DNA of 37,488 nucleotides from an uncultured Oscillospiraceae bacterium. Lineage in GTDB: Bacteria > Bacillota > Clostridia > Oscillospirales > Oscillospiraceae. Shown here piece after piece: positions 1 through 8,713 of this stretch. The translations under genes were made by a program, and so were the position numbers. The notes under the pieces were generated by a model. It saw only the letters and a list, made by a program, of their open reading frames with translations, did no database searches and was not told the origin of the DNA. Numbering within the stretch: the stretch's first letter is position 1; every line of letters starts with the position of its first letter. The DNA is taken from NCBI GenBank assembly GCA_947630785.1, contig CANRIW010000019.1, positions 1 to 37,488 on the forward strand. The letters run 5' to 3'.

Positions 1-461
1 GCGGCGGTGTCGAAGCCGATGGTGTAGTTGGAACAGCCGATGTCGTTGTCGATGGTGGCGGGGATCCCCACCACGGAGAGCTTATAGCCCGACTCCGCGA
101 TCTGCCGGGTCAGGGCCAGCGCGCCGTTGAAGGTGCCGTCGCCCCCGATGGCCACGATCCCGTCGATCCCCAGCATCCTGCAGGTGGCGATGGCCTTGGC
201 GCGGCCCTCACGGTCCAGGAACTCCGGGCAGCGGGCCGTGTACAGGATGGTGCCGCCCTTATTGATGATATGTCCGACGCTGCCGCTGTCCAGCCTGACA
301 AAATCGCCGTTGATGAGGCCGCTCCAGCCTCTGCGGATGCCGATACAGTCGATCCCCCTGTTCAGCGCCGTGCGGACCACCGCCCTGATGGCGGCGTTCA
401 TGCCGGGGGCGTCTCCCCCGCTGGTCAGGATACCGATACGTTTTACTGCCGCATCGCCCAT
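1..461 (-). CDS. pfkA: ATP-dependent 6-phosphofructokinase (partial, N-terminal part)
   Basis: Phosphorylates fructose-6-phosphate to fructose-1,6-bisphosphate, the committed step of cytosolic glycolysis. The first 153 codons are present; the rest lies beyond the left edge. Visible motifs are the N-terminal nucleotide-binding TSGGDAPGMN (residues 13-22), GGDG (106-109) and the catalytic TIDND loop (136-140). The glycine in GGDG and the absence of lysine before TIDND (PATIDND) are the ATP-enzyme signature; pyrophosphate-dependent enzymes usually have GGDD and PKTIDND. The ATG at 461-459 is chosen because AAAAGGAGGT lies just upstream at a normal distance. The gene is divergent from the marR-like gene. 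Identity is very sure, the ATP preference fairly sure. Confidence 0.96.
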   Translation of the reverse strand, partial: MGDAAVKRIGILTSGGDAPGMNAAIRAVVRTALNRGIDCIGIRRGWSGLINGDFVRLDSGSVGHIINKGGTILYTARCPEFLDREGRAKAIATCRMLGIDGIVAIGGDGTFNGALALTRQIAESGYKLSVVGIPATIDNDIGCSNYTIGFDTA

Positions 462-557
462 GTTTGAGACCTCCTTTTAAGCATTGTGAGCTTTTTTGCT
501 GCCGTATCACACGCGGCGGCTGTCGCGCTTTAAACCATTTGCTGTTCAGACGAGGCC

Positions 558-566
558 ATTATAGCA
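558..566 (-). promoter_or_regulatory. Extended -10 promoter for pfkA
   Basis: Read on the minus strand this is TGCTATAAT, a perfect TGn extended -10 element. No good -35 hexamer sits 16-18 bp upstream, as expected for extended -10 promoters. It leaves a leader of about 90 nt before the pfkA start. Confidence 0.55.
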
Positions 567-654
567 CAACCGCCGGCGCCGCGCCACAACAATTTGAAAT
601 TTAATATAAAATCGATCGTCGTGTAAACGAATTGTAAAAGGCGGTCCTTCCCCC

Positions 655-683
655 TTGACAGCAGGGTCAGCAGAGGCTAATAT
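655..683 (+). promoter_or_regulatory. Sigma-A promoter for the marR-ABC operon
   Basis: TTGACA (655-660), a 17-bp spacer and TAATAT (678-683), with the first gene starting at 722. The expected start point, about 690, gives a leader of about 30 nt. Confidence 0.75.
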
Positions 684-721
684 ATGTGAAGCAAATCTAA
701 TTTTTCGTGGGAGATGAGCCT

Positions 722-1168
722 ATGGACTGCTCCATCCAGTTGAAGATCCCCGCCGTGATCCAGACCCTGAAGGCCAAGACCGACCGGCTGCTGGCCCCTC
801 TGGCCCAGCGGGAGGGCCTGACCTCCCTCCAGATGTGCGTGCTGCTCCACCTGTACCAGAAGGAGGCCCCGGTGGGCACCGTGAGCCACGTCACCGGCAT
901 GGGCCAGGCCAACACCTCCGCCCTGTGCAAAAAGCTGGAGGAGGCAGGTTATCTCGCCCGGGTGCGGAGCCAGCTGGACCGCCGGGTGGTGAACCTGTCC
1001 CTCACCGAGGCGGGCCGGGCCGCAGTGGAGCGCTTCCGCCGGGGCATCGACCGGTATGTGGCCATGCTGGAGGATCTGCCTCAGGAACAGAAGGACGCCC
1101 TGGCCAGGGGCGTTGAGGCGGCGGAGGCGGTTTTGGACTACCTGTATGAACAGGGCAAAGGAGAATAA
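722..1168 (+). CDS. MarR-family transcriptional regulator
   Basis: A 148-aa winged helix-turn-helix repressor-type protein. The central part (about residues 50-95) has the MarR pattern: a recognition-helix segment with GQANTSALCKKLEEAGYL, followed by a wing with RSQLDRRVVNLSLTEAG, close to the family's D-x-R-...-LT-x-x-G signature. The ATG at 722 is preferred because GGGAG (709-713) lies 8 nt upstream; a GTG at 707 is in frame but has no ribosome site. The stop lies 3 bp before the large ABC exporter, so the two are almost certainly cotranscribed and the regulator probably controls the exporter. The inducing ligand is not visible from sequence. Confidence 0.9.
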   Translation: MDCSIQLKIPAVIQTLKAKTDRLLAPLAQREGLTSLQMCVLLHLYQKEAPVGTVSHVTGMGQANTSALCKKLEEAGYLARVRSQLDRRVVNLSLTEAGRAAVERFRRGIDRYVAMLEDLPQEQKDALARGVEAAEAVLDYLYEQGKGE

Positions 1169-1171
1169 GCC

Positions 1172-4100
1172 ATGCTGAAGCTCTCTCACATCACAAAACA
1201 GTATCAGCTGGGGGACAACACCATCGACGCCCTGCGGGGCATCGACCTGGAGTTCCGGGAGAACGAGTTTGTGTCCATCCTGGGCCCCTCCGGCTGCGGC
1301 AAGACCACCACTCTGAACATCATCGGCGGGCTGGACCGGTACACCGACGGCGACCTCATCATCAACGGCCGCTCCACCAGGGAGTACAAAGACAGCGACT
1401 GGGACGCCTACCGCAACCACTCCATCGGCTTCGTGTTCCAGAGCTACAACCTGATCTCCCACCAGACGGTGCTGGCCAACGTGGAGCTGGCCCTGACCCT
1501 GGCGGGGGTGTCCAGGACCGAGCGCCGCCGCCGGGCCATCGACGCCCTGGAGCGGGTGGGGCTGGGCGACCAGCTGGATAAGCTGCCCTCCCAGATGTCC
1601 GGCGGCCAGATGCAGCGGGTGGCCATCGCCCGGGCCCTCATCAACGACCCAGACATCCTCCTGGCCGACGAGCCCACCGGCGCTTTGGACAGCGAGACCT
1701 CCGTGCAGGTGATGGAACTGCTGAAGGAGGTGGCCCGGGACCGGCTGGTCATCATGGTCACCCACAACCCGGAGCTGGCGGAGGAGTACTCCACTCGCAT
1801 CGTCAAGCTGAAAGACGGCCTGGTCATCGACGACTCCGACCCCTATCACTCGGAGGAGGCCCCGCTTCTCACCGGGAAAGAGGCCAGGACCGGCAAAAAG
1901 CCCTCCATGTCCTTCCTCACCGCCCTGTCCCTGTCCCTGACCAACCTGCGCACCAAGATGGGCCGCACCGTCCTCACCGCCTTCGCCGGGTCCATCGGCA
2001 TCATCGGCATCGCGCTGATTTTGGCCCTGTCCACCGGCATCAACAACTACATCAACAAGGTCCAGGAGGACACCCTGTCCTCCTACCCCATCACCATCCA
2101 GGCGGAGACCACCGATATGTCCTCCCTGCTGGCCGGGTTCATGGAGGCCCGGGAGGACGCCTGGTCCGGCGAGCGGGACCCTGACCGGGTGTACTCCTCC
2201 ACCGTCATGTTCGATATGATGAACTCCATGGTCAACGCCCAGACCCAGACCAACAACCTGGAGGCATTCCGGGCATATCTGGAATCCGGAGGCGGCGGCA
2301 TCAAAGACATCGCCCATATCGACTACGACTACGACTTTGACTTCGACTTCTACACCACCGACGAGGACGAAGTCATCCTCAAGTGCGACGTGATGTCCCT
2401 CATGGAGTCCGCCATGGGCTCCATGTTCGGCGGGGACTACTCCTCCTACTTTTCCTCCTCCATGGGCTCCATGTATTCCTCCATGGACGTGTGGAGCGAA
2501 CTGCTGGCCGGAGAGGACGGGGAGCTGATCTCCCAGCAGACCAGGGACCAGTACGAGCTGCTCTATGGCCGCTGGCCGGAGAGCTATGACGAGGTGGTCC
2601 TCTTCGTCAGCCCCAGCAACGAGATCTCCGACCTGATGCTCTACGCCCTGGGCCTCATGCCCGCCGACGACATGGAGCAGGTCATGACCGATATGATGAA
2701 CGGCCAGGAGGTGGAGACCGACAAGCGCAGCTGGTCCTATGAGGAGCTGGCCGGCATCTCCTTCAAGCTGATCCTGCCGGCGGAGTACTGGCAGTATGAT
2801 GCCGCCACCGGCGGCTACACCGACATGTCCGCCACCGACGCGGGCATGGATTACCTCTACAACAGCGACGACGTGGGCCTCCGCCTGAAGGTGGCCGGAG
2901 TGGCCCGCGCCCTGCCCGACACCAATGGCCGTACCTCCGGCTCCATCGGCTACACCAGCGCCCTCACCGCCTGGGCCATCAAGACCACCGGCGATATGGA
3001 GATCGTCCAAAAACAGCTGGACGACCCCGACACCGACGTGTTCAGCGCCCTCCCCTTCCCCACCGAAGATGACGTGGAACCCACCGACGCCGAAAAAGGA
3101 GCGGCCATCGCCGACTATCTGTCCGGCCTGTCCACCCTGGAAAAGGCGGAGGCCTACATCGACGTGATGAGCCAGCCCTCCCGGGAGTATGTGGACGGCA
3201 TCGTGGACCAGCAGATGGCCGGTATGACCCGGGAGTCCATCGAGGAGATGATTTTGGAGCAGTACGCCTCTGAGATGGGGGTGGACGAGGATACCATCCG
3301 GTCCTACATCGCCGACATGAGCGACGAGGAACTGTTCGGCCGGGTCCGGGAGGCCATCGAGGCCGCCGTGGCCGACCAGTACGCCGCCGCAGTGTCCCAG
3401 CAATTGTCCGCCCTGCCCACCGACCAGCTGGCCGCCCTGTTGGACGAGGCTCTGGCCCAGGTGGGGAACGGCGAGGAAGCGGATGCCGGGGACAGCGCGG
3501 GCAGTGACGACGAGGGCGTCACCGCCACCGCCCTGGCCGCCGCCCGGAGCGAGGCCGGACGGGTGGTCGCCCTGAACGCCGCCTCCACCGCGACAACGGC
3601 GGTCCGCACCCTGTCGGCTCCGATGCCGGCGGAGCCCTCCGCCTCCGTGGAGCCCACTTCCGCCCCGGAGCCCACTCAACCGGCCGGCTCCCCCGACCCG
3701 GAGCCCGCCCCCGCGCCCGACACCACCCCCGCGCCCTCCGAAACCCTGCCGCCAGAGGAGTCCGAGGCTCCCAGCGAGTCCCTCCCACCGGAGGAGTCCG
3801 CTGAGCCCACCGAGTCCCTGCCGCCGGAGGAATCTGAAGCCCCCGGCGCGTCCCCGGAGCCCAGCGCGCCGGCCGTCCAGCTGCCCGAGGGCTGGGATGC
3901 CTGGGGCATGGCCGAATGGATGGCCTGGTTCCAGCAGAGCGGCATGTCCATGGAAGAGGCCTTTGCCGTCCTTCCCCCGGAGGCCCAGGCCAGGCTCGCC
4001 CAGCTGTTCCCCTTCCCGCCCGTCTCCTCGGACCCCGGGACCTCGGAGCAGCCCTCTGCCTCCCCGGAGCCTGGCGCCTCCCAGGGGCCCGCGGAATCGG

Positions 4101-5104
4101 CCCCGCCCACGGCGACTCCGAGCCAGCAGCCCGGCGCATCGTCCGGCCAGCTGCCGGCGGGCTGGCAGAGCTGGGGCGCGTCCCAGTGGATGGCCTGGTT
4201 CCAGGGGAGCGGCATGTCCATGCAGCAGGCCTACGCCAGCCTTCCCCCGGCGGCCCAGGCCAGAGTTGCCCAGCTGTTCGGTCAGGCCCAGACCCCCGGC
4301 GCCTCCTCTCCGCTCCCCGGCGGCTCTGACACCCCCGCCATTCCCGGCATCCCCGGCATCTCCGGCGGGCTGCCGGAGGATATCCCCGGCCTCTCCGGCG
4401 AGACGGGCGAGACGCCCCAGGCCAGTTCCTTTGAGGACTGGCAGCTGGTCTACCTTTACGACAACTACATGCCGCCGACGATCTCCGACTCCACCTATGA
4501 GGAGAACCTGGACCGGCTGGCCTACGTCCGGCAGGAGTCCCCCTCCACCATCAGCATCTACGCCGCCACCTTCGCGGAGAAAGACGAGATCGCCGACCTG
4601 ATCGCCGAATACAATGAGGGGGTCAGCGAGGACGACCAGATCACCTACACCGACTACGTGGCCCTGCTGATGAGCTCCATCACCGACATCATCAGCGGCA
4701 TCAGCTATCTGCTGATCGCCTTTGTGTCCATCTCCCTCATCGTGTCCTCCATCATGATCGGCATCATCACCAACATCTCCGTGCTGGAGCGCACCAAGGA
4801 GATCGGCATCCTCCGGGCCGTGGGCGCCTCCAAGCGGGACGTGTCCCGGGTGTTCAACGCCGAGACCTTCATCGTCGGCCTGGGGGCCGGCCTGCTGGGT
4901 ATTCTGGTGAGCGCTCTGGCCACCATCCCCATCAACGCCGTGATCCACAGCCTCACCGACCTGGAGGGTCTCAACGCCGTACTTCCCCCCGCAGGCGCGG
5001 TGGTGCTGGTGTGCATCAGCATGGTGCTCACCGTAGTGGCGGGGCTCATCCCCGCCCGCTCCGCCGCCCGGAAGGACCCGGTGGAGGCCCTGCGCAGCGA
5101 GTGA
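1172..5104 (+). CDS. Fused ABC exporter (ATPase + FtsX/MacB-type permease) with giant outer loop
   Basis: The protein has 1310 aa. Residues 1-225 are a MacB/LolD-type ATPase: Walker [10 protein letters not shown] (38-46), Q-loop Q90, signature MSGGQ (142-146, M for the usual L), Walker B ILLADE (162-167) and switch His198. A membrane segment at about 266-288 and three at the C-terminus (about 1176-1200, 1231-1255, 1275-1296) make an FtsX-type permease, including the [15 protein letters not shown] loop. The roughly 875 residues between TM1 and TM2 should be outside the cell; MacB-type loops are usually a few hundred residues. The loop contains acidic and aromatic stretches, a Pro/Ser/Glu/Ala-rich tether from about residue 820, and two related Trp-rich modules (904-949 and 994-1037). 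AAAGGAG precedes the ATG. The MarR neighbour suggests drug or peptide export or resistance; the substrate is unknown. Confidence 0.9.
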   Translation: MLKLSHITKQYQLGDNTIDALRGIDLEFRENEFVSILGPSGCGKTTTLNIIGGLDRYTDGDLIINGRSTREYKDSDWDAYRNHSIGFVFQSYNLISHQTVLANVELALTLAGVSRTERRRRAIDALERVGLGDQLDKLPSQMSGGQMQRVAIARALINDPDILLADEPTGALDSETSVQVMELLKEVARDRLVIMVTHNPELAEEYSTRIVKLKDGLVIDDSDPYHSEEAPLLTGKEARTGKKPSMSFLTALSLSLTNLRTKMGRTVLTAFAGSIGIIGIALILALSTGINNYINKVQEDTLSSYPITIQAETTDMSSLLAGFMEAREDAWSGERDPDRVYSSTVMFDMMNSMVNAQTQTNNLEAFRAYLESGGGGIKDIAHIDYDYDFDFDFYTTDEDEVILKCDVMSLMESAMGSMFGGDYSSYFSSSMGSMYSSMDVWSELLAGEDGELISQQTRDQYELLYGRWPESYDEVVLFVSPSNEISDLMLYALGLMPADDMEQVMTDMMNGQEVETDKRSWSYEELAGISFKLILPAEYWQYDAATGGYTDMSATDAGMDYLYNSDDVGLRLKVAGVARALPDTNGRTSGSIGYTSALTAWAIKTTGDMEIVQKQLDDPDTDVFSALPFPTEDDVEPTDAEKGAAIADYLSGLSTLEKAEAYIDVMSQPSREYVDGIVDQQMAGMTRESIEEMILEQYASEMGVDEDTIRSYIADMSDEELFGRVREAIEAAVADQYAAAVSQQLSALPTDQLAALLDEALAQVGNGEEADAGDSAGSDDEGVTATALAAARSEAGRVVALNAASTATTAVRTLSAPMPAEPSASVEPTSAPEPTQPAGSPDPEPAPAPDTTPAPSETLPPEESEAPSESLPPEESAEPTESLPPEESEAPGASPEPSAPAVQLPEGWDAWGMAEWMAWFQQSGMSMEEAFAVLPPEAQARLAQLFPFPPVSSDPGTSEQPSASPEPGASQGPAESAPPTATPSQQPGASSGQLPAGWQSWGASQWMAWFQGSGMSMQQAYASLPPAAQARVAQLFGQAQTPGASSPLPGGSDTPAIPGIPGISGGLPEDIPGLSGETGETPQASSFEDWQLVYLYDNYMPPTISDSTYEENLDRLAYVRQESPSTISIYAATFAEKDEIADLIAEYNEGVSEDDQITYTDYVALLMSSITDIISGISYLLIAFVSISLIVSSIMIGIITNISVLERTKEIGILRAVGASKRDVSRVFNAETFIVGLGAGLLGILVSALATIPINAVIHSLTDLEGLNAVLPPAGAVVLVCISMVLTVVAGLIPARSAARKDPVEALRSE
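3881..4281 (+). repeat. Duplicated 44-residue Trp-rich module inside the exporter loop
   Basis: Two in-frame copies start at 3881 and 4151 (270 bp apart). Each begins LPxGW and has W....WMAWFQ.SGMSM..A...LPP.AQAR.AQLF. A Pro/Ser/Ala-rich linker separates them. The conserved WMAWFQ and SGMSM cores indicate a small folded domain copied in tandem. Confidence 0.85.
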
Positions 5105-5149
5105 TCTCCAAATCTTCAGAAAATCTTTATTCCCTTTTGCCGCCATCTG

Positions 5150-5158
5150 TGGTAAGAT
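5150..5158 (+). promoter_or_regulatory. Possible extended -10 promoter before the CmpB-like gene
   Basis: TGGTAAGAT fits TGn plus a -10 with one mismatch. There is no clear -35. If used, transcription would begin around 5165, which excludes the ATG at 5159 and supports the start at 5180. Read-through from the exporter gene is equally possible. Confidence 0.3.
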
Positions 5159-5179
5159 ATGCTTCGGGAGCGTGGTACC

Positions 5180-5872
5180 ATGGTCAAATCTGAATCCCCT
5201 CTTCTGGTGCGTGCCCGGACGGCGGCCGCCGCCCCCCTCACCCCCTACCGGCTGTTCTGGCTGTTCGCCCTGGCCGCCCTGCTGGGGGACGGGGTAGAGG
5301 TGGTGTTCTGGCTGGTCACCCGGGGCCAGCTCACCAGCCGCAGCAGCCTGGTGATGGGCCCCTTCAGCCTGGTTTGGGGAATCGGTGCGGTGCTGTTCAC
5401 CGTGACCCTCCACCCCTTCGTGAAGCGGAGCGGCTGGGTCCTGTTCGCCGCCGGGGCCCTGGTGGGCGGCGGGTTCGAGTACCTGTGCTCTCTGATCCAG
5501 CAGTGGGCCTTCGGGGTGGTGTTCTGGTACTACGGCCACCTGCCCCTCAGCCTCAACAGCCACGTGAACCTGATCTTCTGCCTGTTCTGGGGGATGGCGG
5601 CGGTGGTGTGGATGAAGTTCATCCACCCGTTGCTGTGCCTGCTCATCGACCTGACCCCCAAGGGGCAGGCCCGCCGGCTCACCGCCGCCCTGGCCCTGTT
5701 CCTGGCGGTGTCCACCGTCCTCACCACGGCGGCCCTGCATCGGATGGACCTCCGCCAGGAGGGGATCCCCGCCACCGGCGCGGTATCCCTCTGGCTGGAC
5801 GAGACCTTCCCCGACCCCTGGCTCCAGGCCCGGTTCCCCAGCATGCACCCGCCGGCGTATTACGGCGAGTGA
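5180..5872 (+). CDS. CmpB-family putative ABC-transporter type IV membrane protein (PF06541-like)
   Basis: A 230-aa membrane protein with about six hydrophobic segments. It resembles the CmpB family: an N-terminal LFWLFALAALLGDGVEVVFW helix, a GPFSLVWGIGAVL segment like the family's GPxxPIYGxGA, then FEY, a WYY stretch, and FWGMAAVVWMK near a conserved IHP. Members are small clostridial membrane proteins, often called transporter permeases although their transport role is unproven. GGGAG (5166-5170) lies 9 nt before the ATG at 5180; an in-frame ATG at 5159 lacks a ribosome site. It follows the MarR/ABC genes by 75 bp with no terminator between, and is closed by a strong terminator, so it may be a third gene of that unit. 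Confidence 0.75.
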   Translation: MVKSESPLLVRARTAAAAPLTPYRLFWLFALAALLGDGVEVVFWLVTRGQLTSRSSLVMGPFSLVWGIGAVLFTVTLHPFVKRSGWVLFAAGALVGGGFEYLCSLIQQWAFGVVFWYYGHLPLSLNSHVNLIFCLFWGMAAVVWMKFIHPLLCLLIDLTPKGQARRLTAALALFLAVSTVLTTAALHRMDLRQEGIPATGAVSLWLDETFPDPWLQARFPSMHPPAYYGE

Positions 5873-5898
5873 GCGGCGCGGACATTTGCGGATATCAG

Positions 5899-5931
5899 AA
5901 TCCCGGCCCCTCGACAGGGCCGGGATTTTTT
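5899..5931 (+). terminator. Rho-independent terminator of the CmpB-like gene
   Basis: Perfect 11-bp stem AATCCCGGCCC / GGGCCGGGATT with a 7-nt loop, running into a T tract. It insulates the exporter locus from the BlaI/BlaR1 operon. Confidence 0.93.
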
Positions 5932-5942
5932 CATTTTCCCTC

Positions 5943-5971
5943 TTGACAAGCTGGTTTACTTGCTGTAGACT
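5943..5971 (+). promoter_or_regulatory. Sigma-A promoter for the blaI-blaR1-like operon
   Basis: TTGACA (5943-5948), a 17-bp spacer and TAGACT (5966-5971). The -10 lies inside the left arm of the operator, so repressor binding should block polymerase. Confidence 0.8.
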
Positions 5972-5995
5972 GTAATCAGTCTACAAGTTGTAAAC
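5954..5995 (+). promoter_or_regulatory. BlaI/MecI-type operator, bipartite inverted repeat
   Basis: Inner arms TGTAGACTG / CAGTCTACA (5964-5972, 5977-5985) are perfect around a TAAT centre. Outer GTTTAC / GTAAAC (5954-5959, 5990-5995) are symmetric at the same spacing, giving a 42-bp dyad. TGTA/TACA half-sites are typical of BlaI/MecI operators. It covers the promoter -10 and the likely start point. Confidence 0.8.
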
Positions 5996-6019
5996 CACAT
6001 CGAACAGGAGGGGATCGAC

Positions 6020-6379
6020 ATGATCCAATACAAACTCGGCCCGGTGGAGGCCAGCTTCGCCGCCATCATCTGGGACAACGAGCCCCTGTCCTCCGCGGAG
6101 CTGGTGAGGCTGTGCCAGGAAAAACTGAGCTGGAAGAAGTCCACCACCTACACCATCCTGCGGCGGCTGTGCCAGCGGGGCCTGTTCCGGAACGAGAACG
6201 GCACGGTGACCTCCCTGGTGGGCCGGGCGGACTTCGCCGCCCTCCAGAGCCGGGAGTTCGTGGACGAGGCCTTCGGCGGCTCCCTGCCCAAGTTCCTGGC
6301 CGCCTTCACCCGGCGGGGGGAGCTGTCGGAGGAGGACATCGCCCAGCTCCAGCGGCTCATCGACGAGCATCGGAGGTGA
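6020..6379 (+). CDS. BlaI/MecI/CopY-family repressor
   Basis: A 119-aa winged-helix repressor. The N-terminal half has the family layout: LGPVEASFAAIIWDNEPLSSAELV, then the recognition region KKSTTYTILRRLCQRGLF, then a wing and a C-terminal dimer region (EFVDEAFGGSLPKFLAAF). In this family the repressor dimer is inactivated by proteolysis near the domain junction after BlaR1 activation. AGGAGGGG lies before the ATG. The gene is first in a two-gene operon under its own operator, implying autorepression. No beta-lactamase or PBP2a gene is nearby, so its remote targets are unknown. Confidence 0.93.
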   Translation: MIQYKLGPVEASFAAIIWDNEPLSSAELVRLCQEKLSWKKSTTYTILRRLCQRGLFRNENGTVTSLVGRADFAALQSREFVDEAFGGSLPKFLAAFTRRGELSEEDIAQLQRLIDEHRR

Positions 6380-6383
6380 GCCC

Positions 6384-8393
6384 ATGCTGAACGAACTGTT
6401 TCAGACCGTGCTGGGCATGAGCCTGATCGGGGCCGTGGTCATCCTGCTGGTGTTGGCGGCGCGGCTGATTTTGCGGGGCGCGCCCAGGGTGTTCTCCTAC
6501 GCCCTGTGGGCGGTGGCGCTGGTGCGGCTGCTGTGTCCCTTCACGCCGGAGAGCGCCCTGAGCCTGGTACCCTCCGCCCGGATCGTGGAGGCGCCGGGGG
6601 TCGGCGGCGCCGCGGAGATTTTAGAGGTCTCCACCGGCATCCCGGCGGTGGACGACGGCCTCAACGACTTCTTCGCCGCCCACCCCTATCAGGGCCACGT
6701 GCCCGCCGAGCTGCCCCCTGACGGGCCCCTCCCCGTCATTCCCCAGACGGGGGACGTCTCCGACTGGCGCACCGTGCCCGCCGTCCTCTGGGCAGTGGGC
6801 GGCATGGCCCTGCTGGCATATAGCGCCGTCTCTCTGATCCGGCTCCGGCGGCGGCTGGTGGGGGCAGTCCCGCTGGAGGGGGAGCGCGACGTCTGGCTGG
6901 CGGACCACATCGACACCCCCTTTGTGCTGGGGCTGTTCCGGCCCAGGATCTATCTGCCCTCCGCCCTGCCGGAGGGGGAGCGGGAGTATGTGCTGCTCCA
7001 CGAGCGCGTCCACATCCGCCGGCTGGACCACGTGACCCGGGCGCTGGCCTGGCTGGCGCTGTGCCTCCACTGGTTCGATCCCCTGGTCTGGCTGGCCTTC
7101 CACCTGGCGGGCAAAGACATGGAGACCTCCTGCGACGAGGCGGTGCTGCGGCAGATGGGCCGGGACGTGCGGGCGGACTACGCCGCCTCCCTGCTGCGGC
7201 TGTCCGCCGGGAAAAAGCTGCCGGTGGGCCCCCTGGCCTTCGGGGACGGCGACCCCCAGAGCCGCATCAAAAACGTGCTGAACTACAAAAAACCGGCGTT
7301 CTGGGTAACCATCATCGCCCTCGTCGCCGTGATCGCGGCGGGAGCTGTACTGATCACCGGCCGGCCGTTCCCCCGGGCGGAGATACAGCCCAACGGCGAG
7401 CGCTTTTTCAACGCCGTCGTCCTGGAGGACAGGGGCGGCAGCCTTCTGGCCGAGGTCAGCGACGGCGTCAACAGCGGCCTGTCCGCCGGCGCAAGGGTCA
7501 CGGTGACAAAAGACGTCCTGTCCCCCGGCAATTATCCCGCCGAAGTGGAGGCGGGGGACGCCGTCCGGGTGGTGTTCAACGGCCTGGTGATGGAGACTGA
7601 CCCGGCCCGGCTCGGCACGGTCTTCGCGGTCTACCTGCTGGATGAAAACGGCGAGGCGGTGCCGAACCGCGGGCTGTCCTACTCTCTGAACGAACAGGGC
7701 TGCGTCGTCGTCAGTGGCCTTCTCGGCGACCGCGCTCCTGTCTGGATTCCACCCGGATCCGCCGCTTCGAGCCCCCTGGGCGTTCTTATAGACGAAACGC
7801 CTCTCTCTTTGGACCCCTTCTTTGAGGGGAGTTGCGTATCTCTCACAGCCAGTTGGACCGACGAAAGCAAAACCGCCCTGAATGTGGATTTCAGCAATTT
7901 CAGTTCAAACATGGCGGTGATCGCCGCCACACCGCTGGGCTTCACCGCAGACCTGTCCGCCGGAACGGTGCGGATGCACGACGCTCCGCCGCCCAGCGAC
8001 TTTGGGGAGCCCCACGAATTCACCGACGGGGAACGGCTGACCATGGCCCGGACGCTGGCGAAGATCATCCGGGGCGCGGAGGAGTTCTATGCCGCCCCGG
8101 CGCCCGCCGCCTTCTCCTGGGCGGAGGTCCAGGCGGAGTACGGCGCGGGCGGGCCGGGGATAAAGACCGACGGCTTCCGCAATATGACCCCCGCCTCGGT
8201 GATCGGCCCCGCTGATGCCGTCCGGCTGGCGGAGGCGGAGTGTACCGTCGAATACGACGCCGTATCCGTCCGGCGGGACGACGGCGCGGATATGTGGGCG
8301 GTGAACTTCTATACCGCCGGGATTGATGGCGGTGATGAGACCGTCTACCTGGGCGGTGACGGCATCACACGGCTTATCGTGGGCGGAGAATAA
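6384..8393 (+). CDS. BlaR1/MecR1-family M56 zinc metalloprotease sensor without a penicillin-binding domain
   Basis: A 669-aa membrane sensor. Hydrophobic segments lie at about 11-31, 36-55, 133-153 and 305-326. Between TM3 and TM4 is the M56 zinc protease with HExxH (HERVH, 206-210) and a downstream ETSCDE acidic ligand region (about 247-252). After TM4, classical BlaR1 has a class-D beta-lactamase-like sensor with SxxK; that is absent. Instead residues about 340-430 resemble a DUF3221/YobA-like beta domain (moderate confidence), followed by about 240 residues of unrecognised extracellular sequence. GGAGGTGA precedes the ATG and the gene starts 4 bp after the repressor. It probably cleaves, or triggers loss of, that repressor in response to a signal that is not a penicillin. 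Confidence 0.9.
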   Translation: MLNELFQTVLGMSLIGAVVILLVLAARLILRGAPRVFSYALWAVALVRLLCPFTPESALSLVPSARIVEAPGVGGAAEILEVSTGIPAVDDGLNDFFAAHPYQGHVPAELPPDGPLPVIPQTGDVSDWRTVPAVLWAVGGMALLAYSAVSLIRLRRRLVGAVPLEGERDVWLADHIDTPFVLGLFRPRIYLPSALPEGEREYVLLHERVHIRRLDHVTRALAWLALCLHWFDPLVWLAFHLAGKDMETSCDEAVLRQMGRDVRADYAASLLRLSAGKKLPVGPLAFGDGDPQSRIKNVLNYKKPAFWVTIIALVAVIAAGAVLITGRPFPRAEIQPNGERFFNAVVLEDRGGSLLAEVSDGVNSGLSAGARVTVTKDVLSPGNYPAEVEAGDAVRVVFNGLVMETDPARLGTVFAVYLLDENGEAVPNRGLSYSLNEQGCVVVSGLLGDRAPVWIPPGSAASSPLGVLIDETPLSLDPFFEGSCVSLTASWTDESKTALNVDFSNFSSNMAVIAATPLGFTADLSAGTVRMHDAPPPSDFGEPHEFTDGERLTMARTLAKIIRGAEEFYAAPAPAAFSWAEVQAEYGAGGPGIKTDGFRNMTPASVIGPADAVRLAEAECTVEYDAVSVRRDDGADMWAVNFYTAGIDGGDETVYLGGDGITRLIVGGE

Positions 8394-8483
8394 GAGATCA
8401 GCGCCCGCGCGGAGCGGCCAGCGGATCCACCGGCGCGGAACATCTGACCACGGCCAAACGCCGGCGGAGGTCCTCCGCGCGCA

Positions 8484-8517
8484 AAGAGCGTCCATCCCTT
8501 GCGGGATGGGCGCTCTT
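8484..8517 (+). terminator. Probable terminator of the blaI-blaR1-like operon
   Basis: A 15-bp stem AAGAGCGTCCATCCC / GGGATGGGCGCTCTT with one G-T pair and a TTGC loop. The trailing T run is weak (TTGTC), so termination may be partial. Confidence 0.6.
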
Positions 8518-8584
8518 GTCATATCCACCATTGCCCGGGGAAAAACATCTTTCAAAAGTGTGCGCCGGTCCTGTGGAATTTCCC

Positions 8585-8613
8585 TTGTTTTTCCCGCGGG
8601 GATTTGTTATAAT
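8585..8613 (+). promoter_or_regulatory. Promoter of the gdpP-rplI-dnaB block
   Basis: TTGTTT (8585-8590), a 17-bp spacer and TATAAT (8608-8613) with a TG at -15/-14 (TGTTATAAT). It is the only convincing promoter found before the long colinear block. Confidence 0.8.
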
Positions 8614-8641
8614 GATAGAACTTATAGTTATGCGCAGTTTT

Positions 8642-8660
8642 CCCGGCGGCTCCCGCCGGG
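8642..8660 (+). other. Leader hairpin upstream of gdpP
   Basis: Perfect CCCGGCGG-CTC-CCGCCGGG, 8-bp stem with a 3-nt loop, in the roughly 95-nt leader between promoter and start codon. It has no T run, so it is not a terminator; a role in stability or translation control is only a guess. Confidence 0.5.
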
Positions 8661-8713
8661 TGGGGCCGTCCCTCTCCGGAGCGGGCGGCGTGATACGGAA
8701 AGGAGTGGGCGTC

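Larger units (their letters stand above)
8394..8713 (+). other. Intergenic region between the blaR1-like gene and gdpP
   Basis: This 320-bp gap holds a small dyad GCGGAGG-T-CCTCCGC (8464-8478), the hairpin at 8484-8517, the gdpP promoter (8585-8613) and a leader hairpin (8642-8660). An open frame crosses the whole stretch into gdpP, but it begins upstream of the promoter and shows no conserved protein features. Confidence 0.7.

Noticed and set aside
3742-3850. Direct DNA repeats as a mobile or satellite element
   Set aside because: They are in-frame codon repeats of the LPPEES tether of the exporter protein.
677-5848. Minus-strand open frame of 1723 codons opposite the exporter
   Set aside because: It is low complexity, dominated by Gly, His, Val and Gln, the typical product of reading GC-rich genes antisense. 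The plus strand encodes clear ABC and CmpB-like proteins over the same span.
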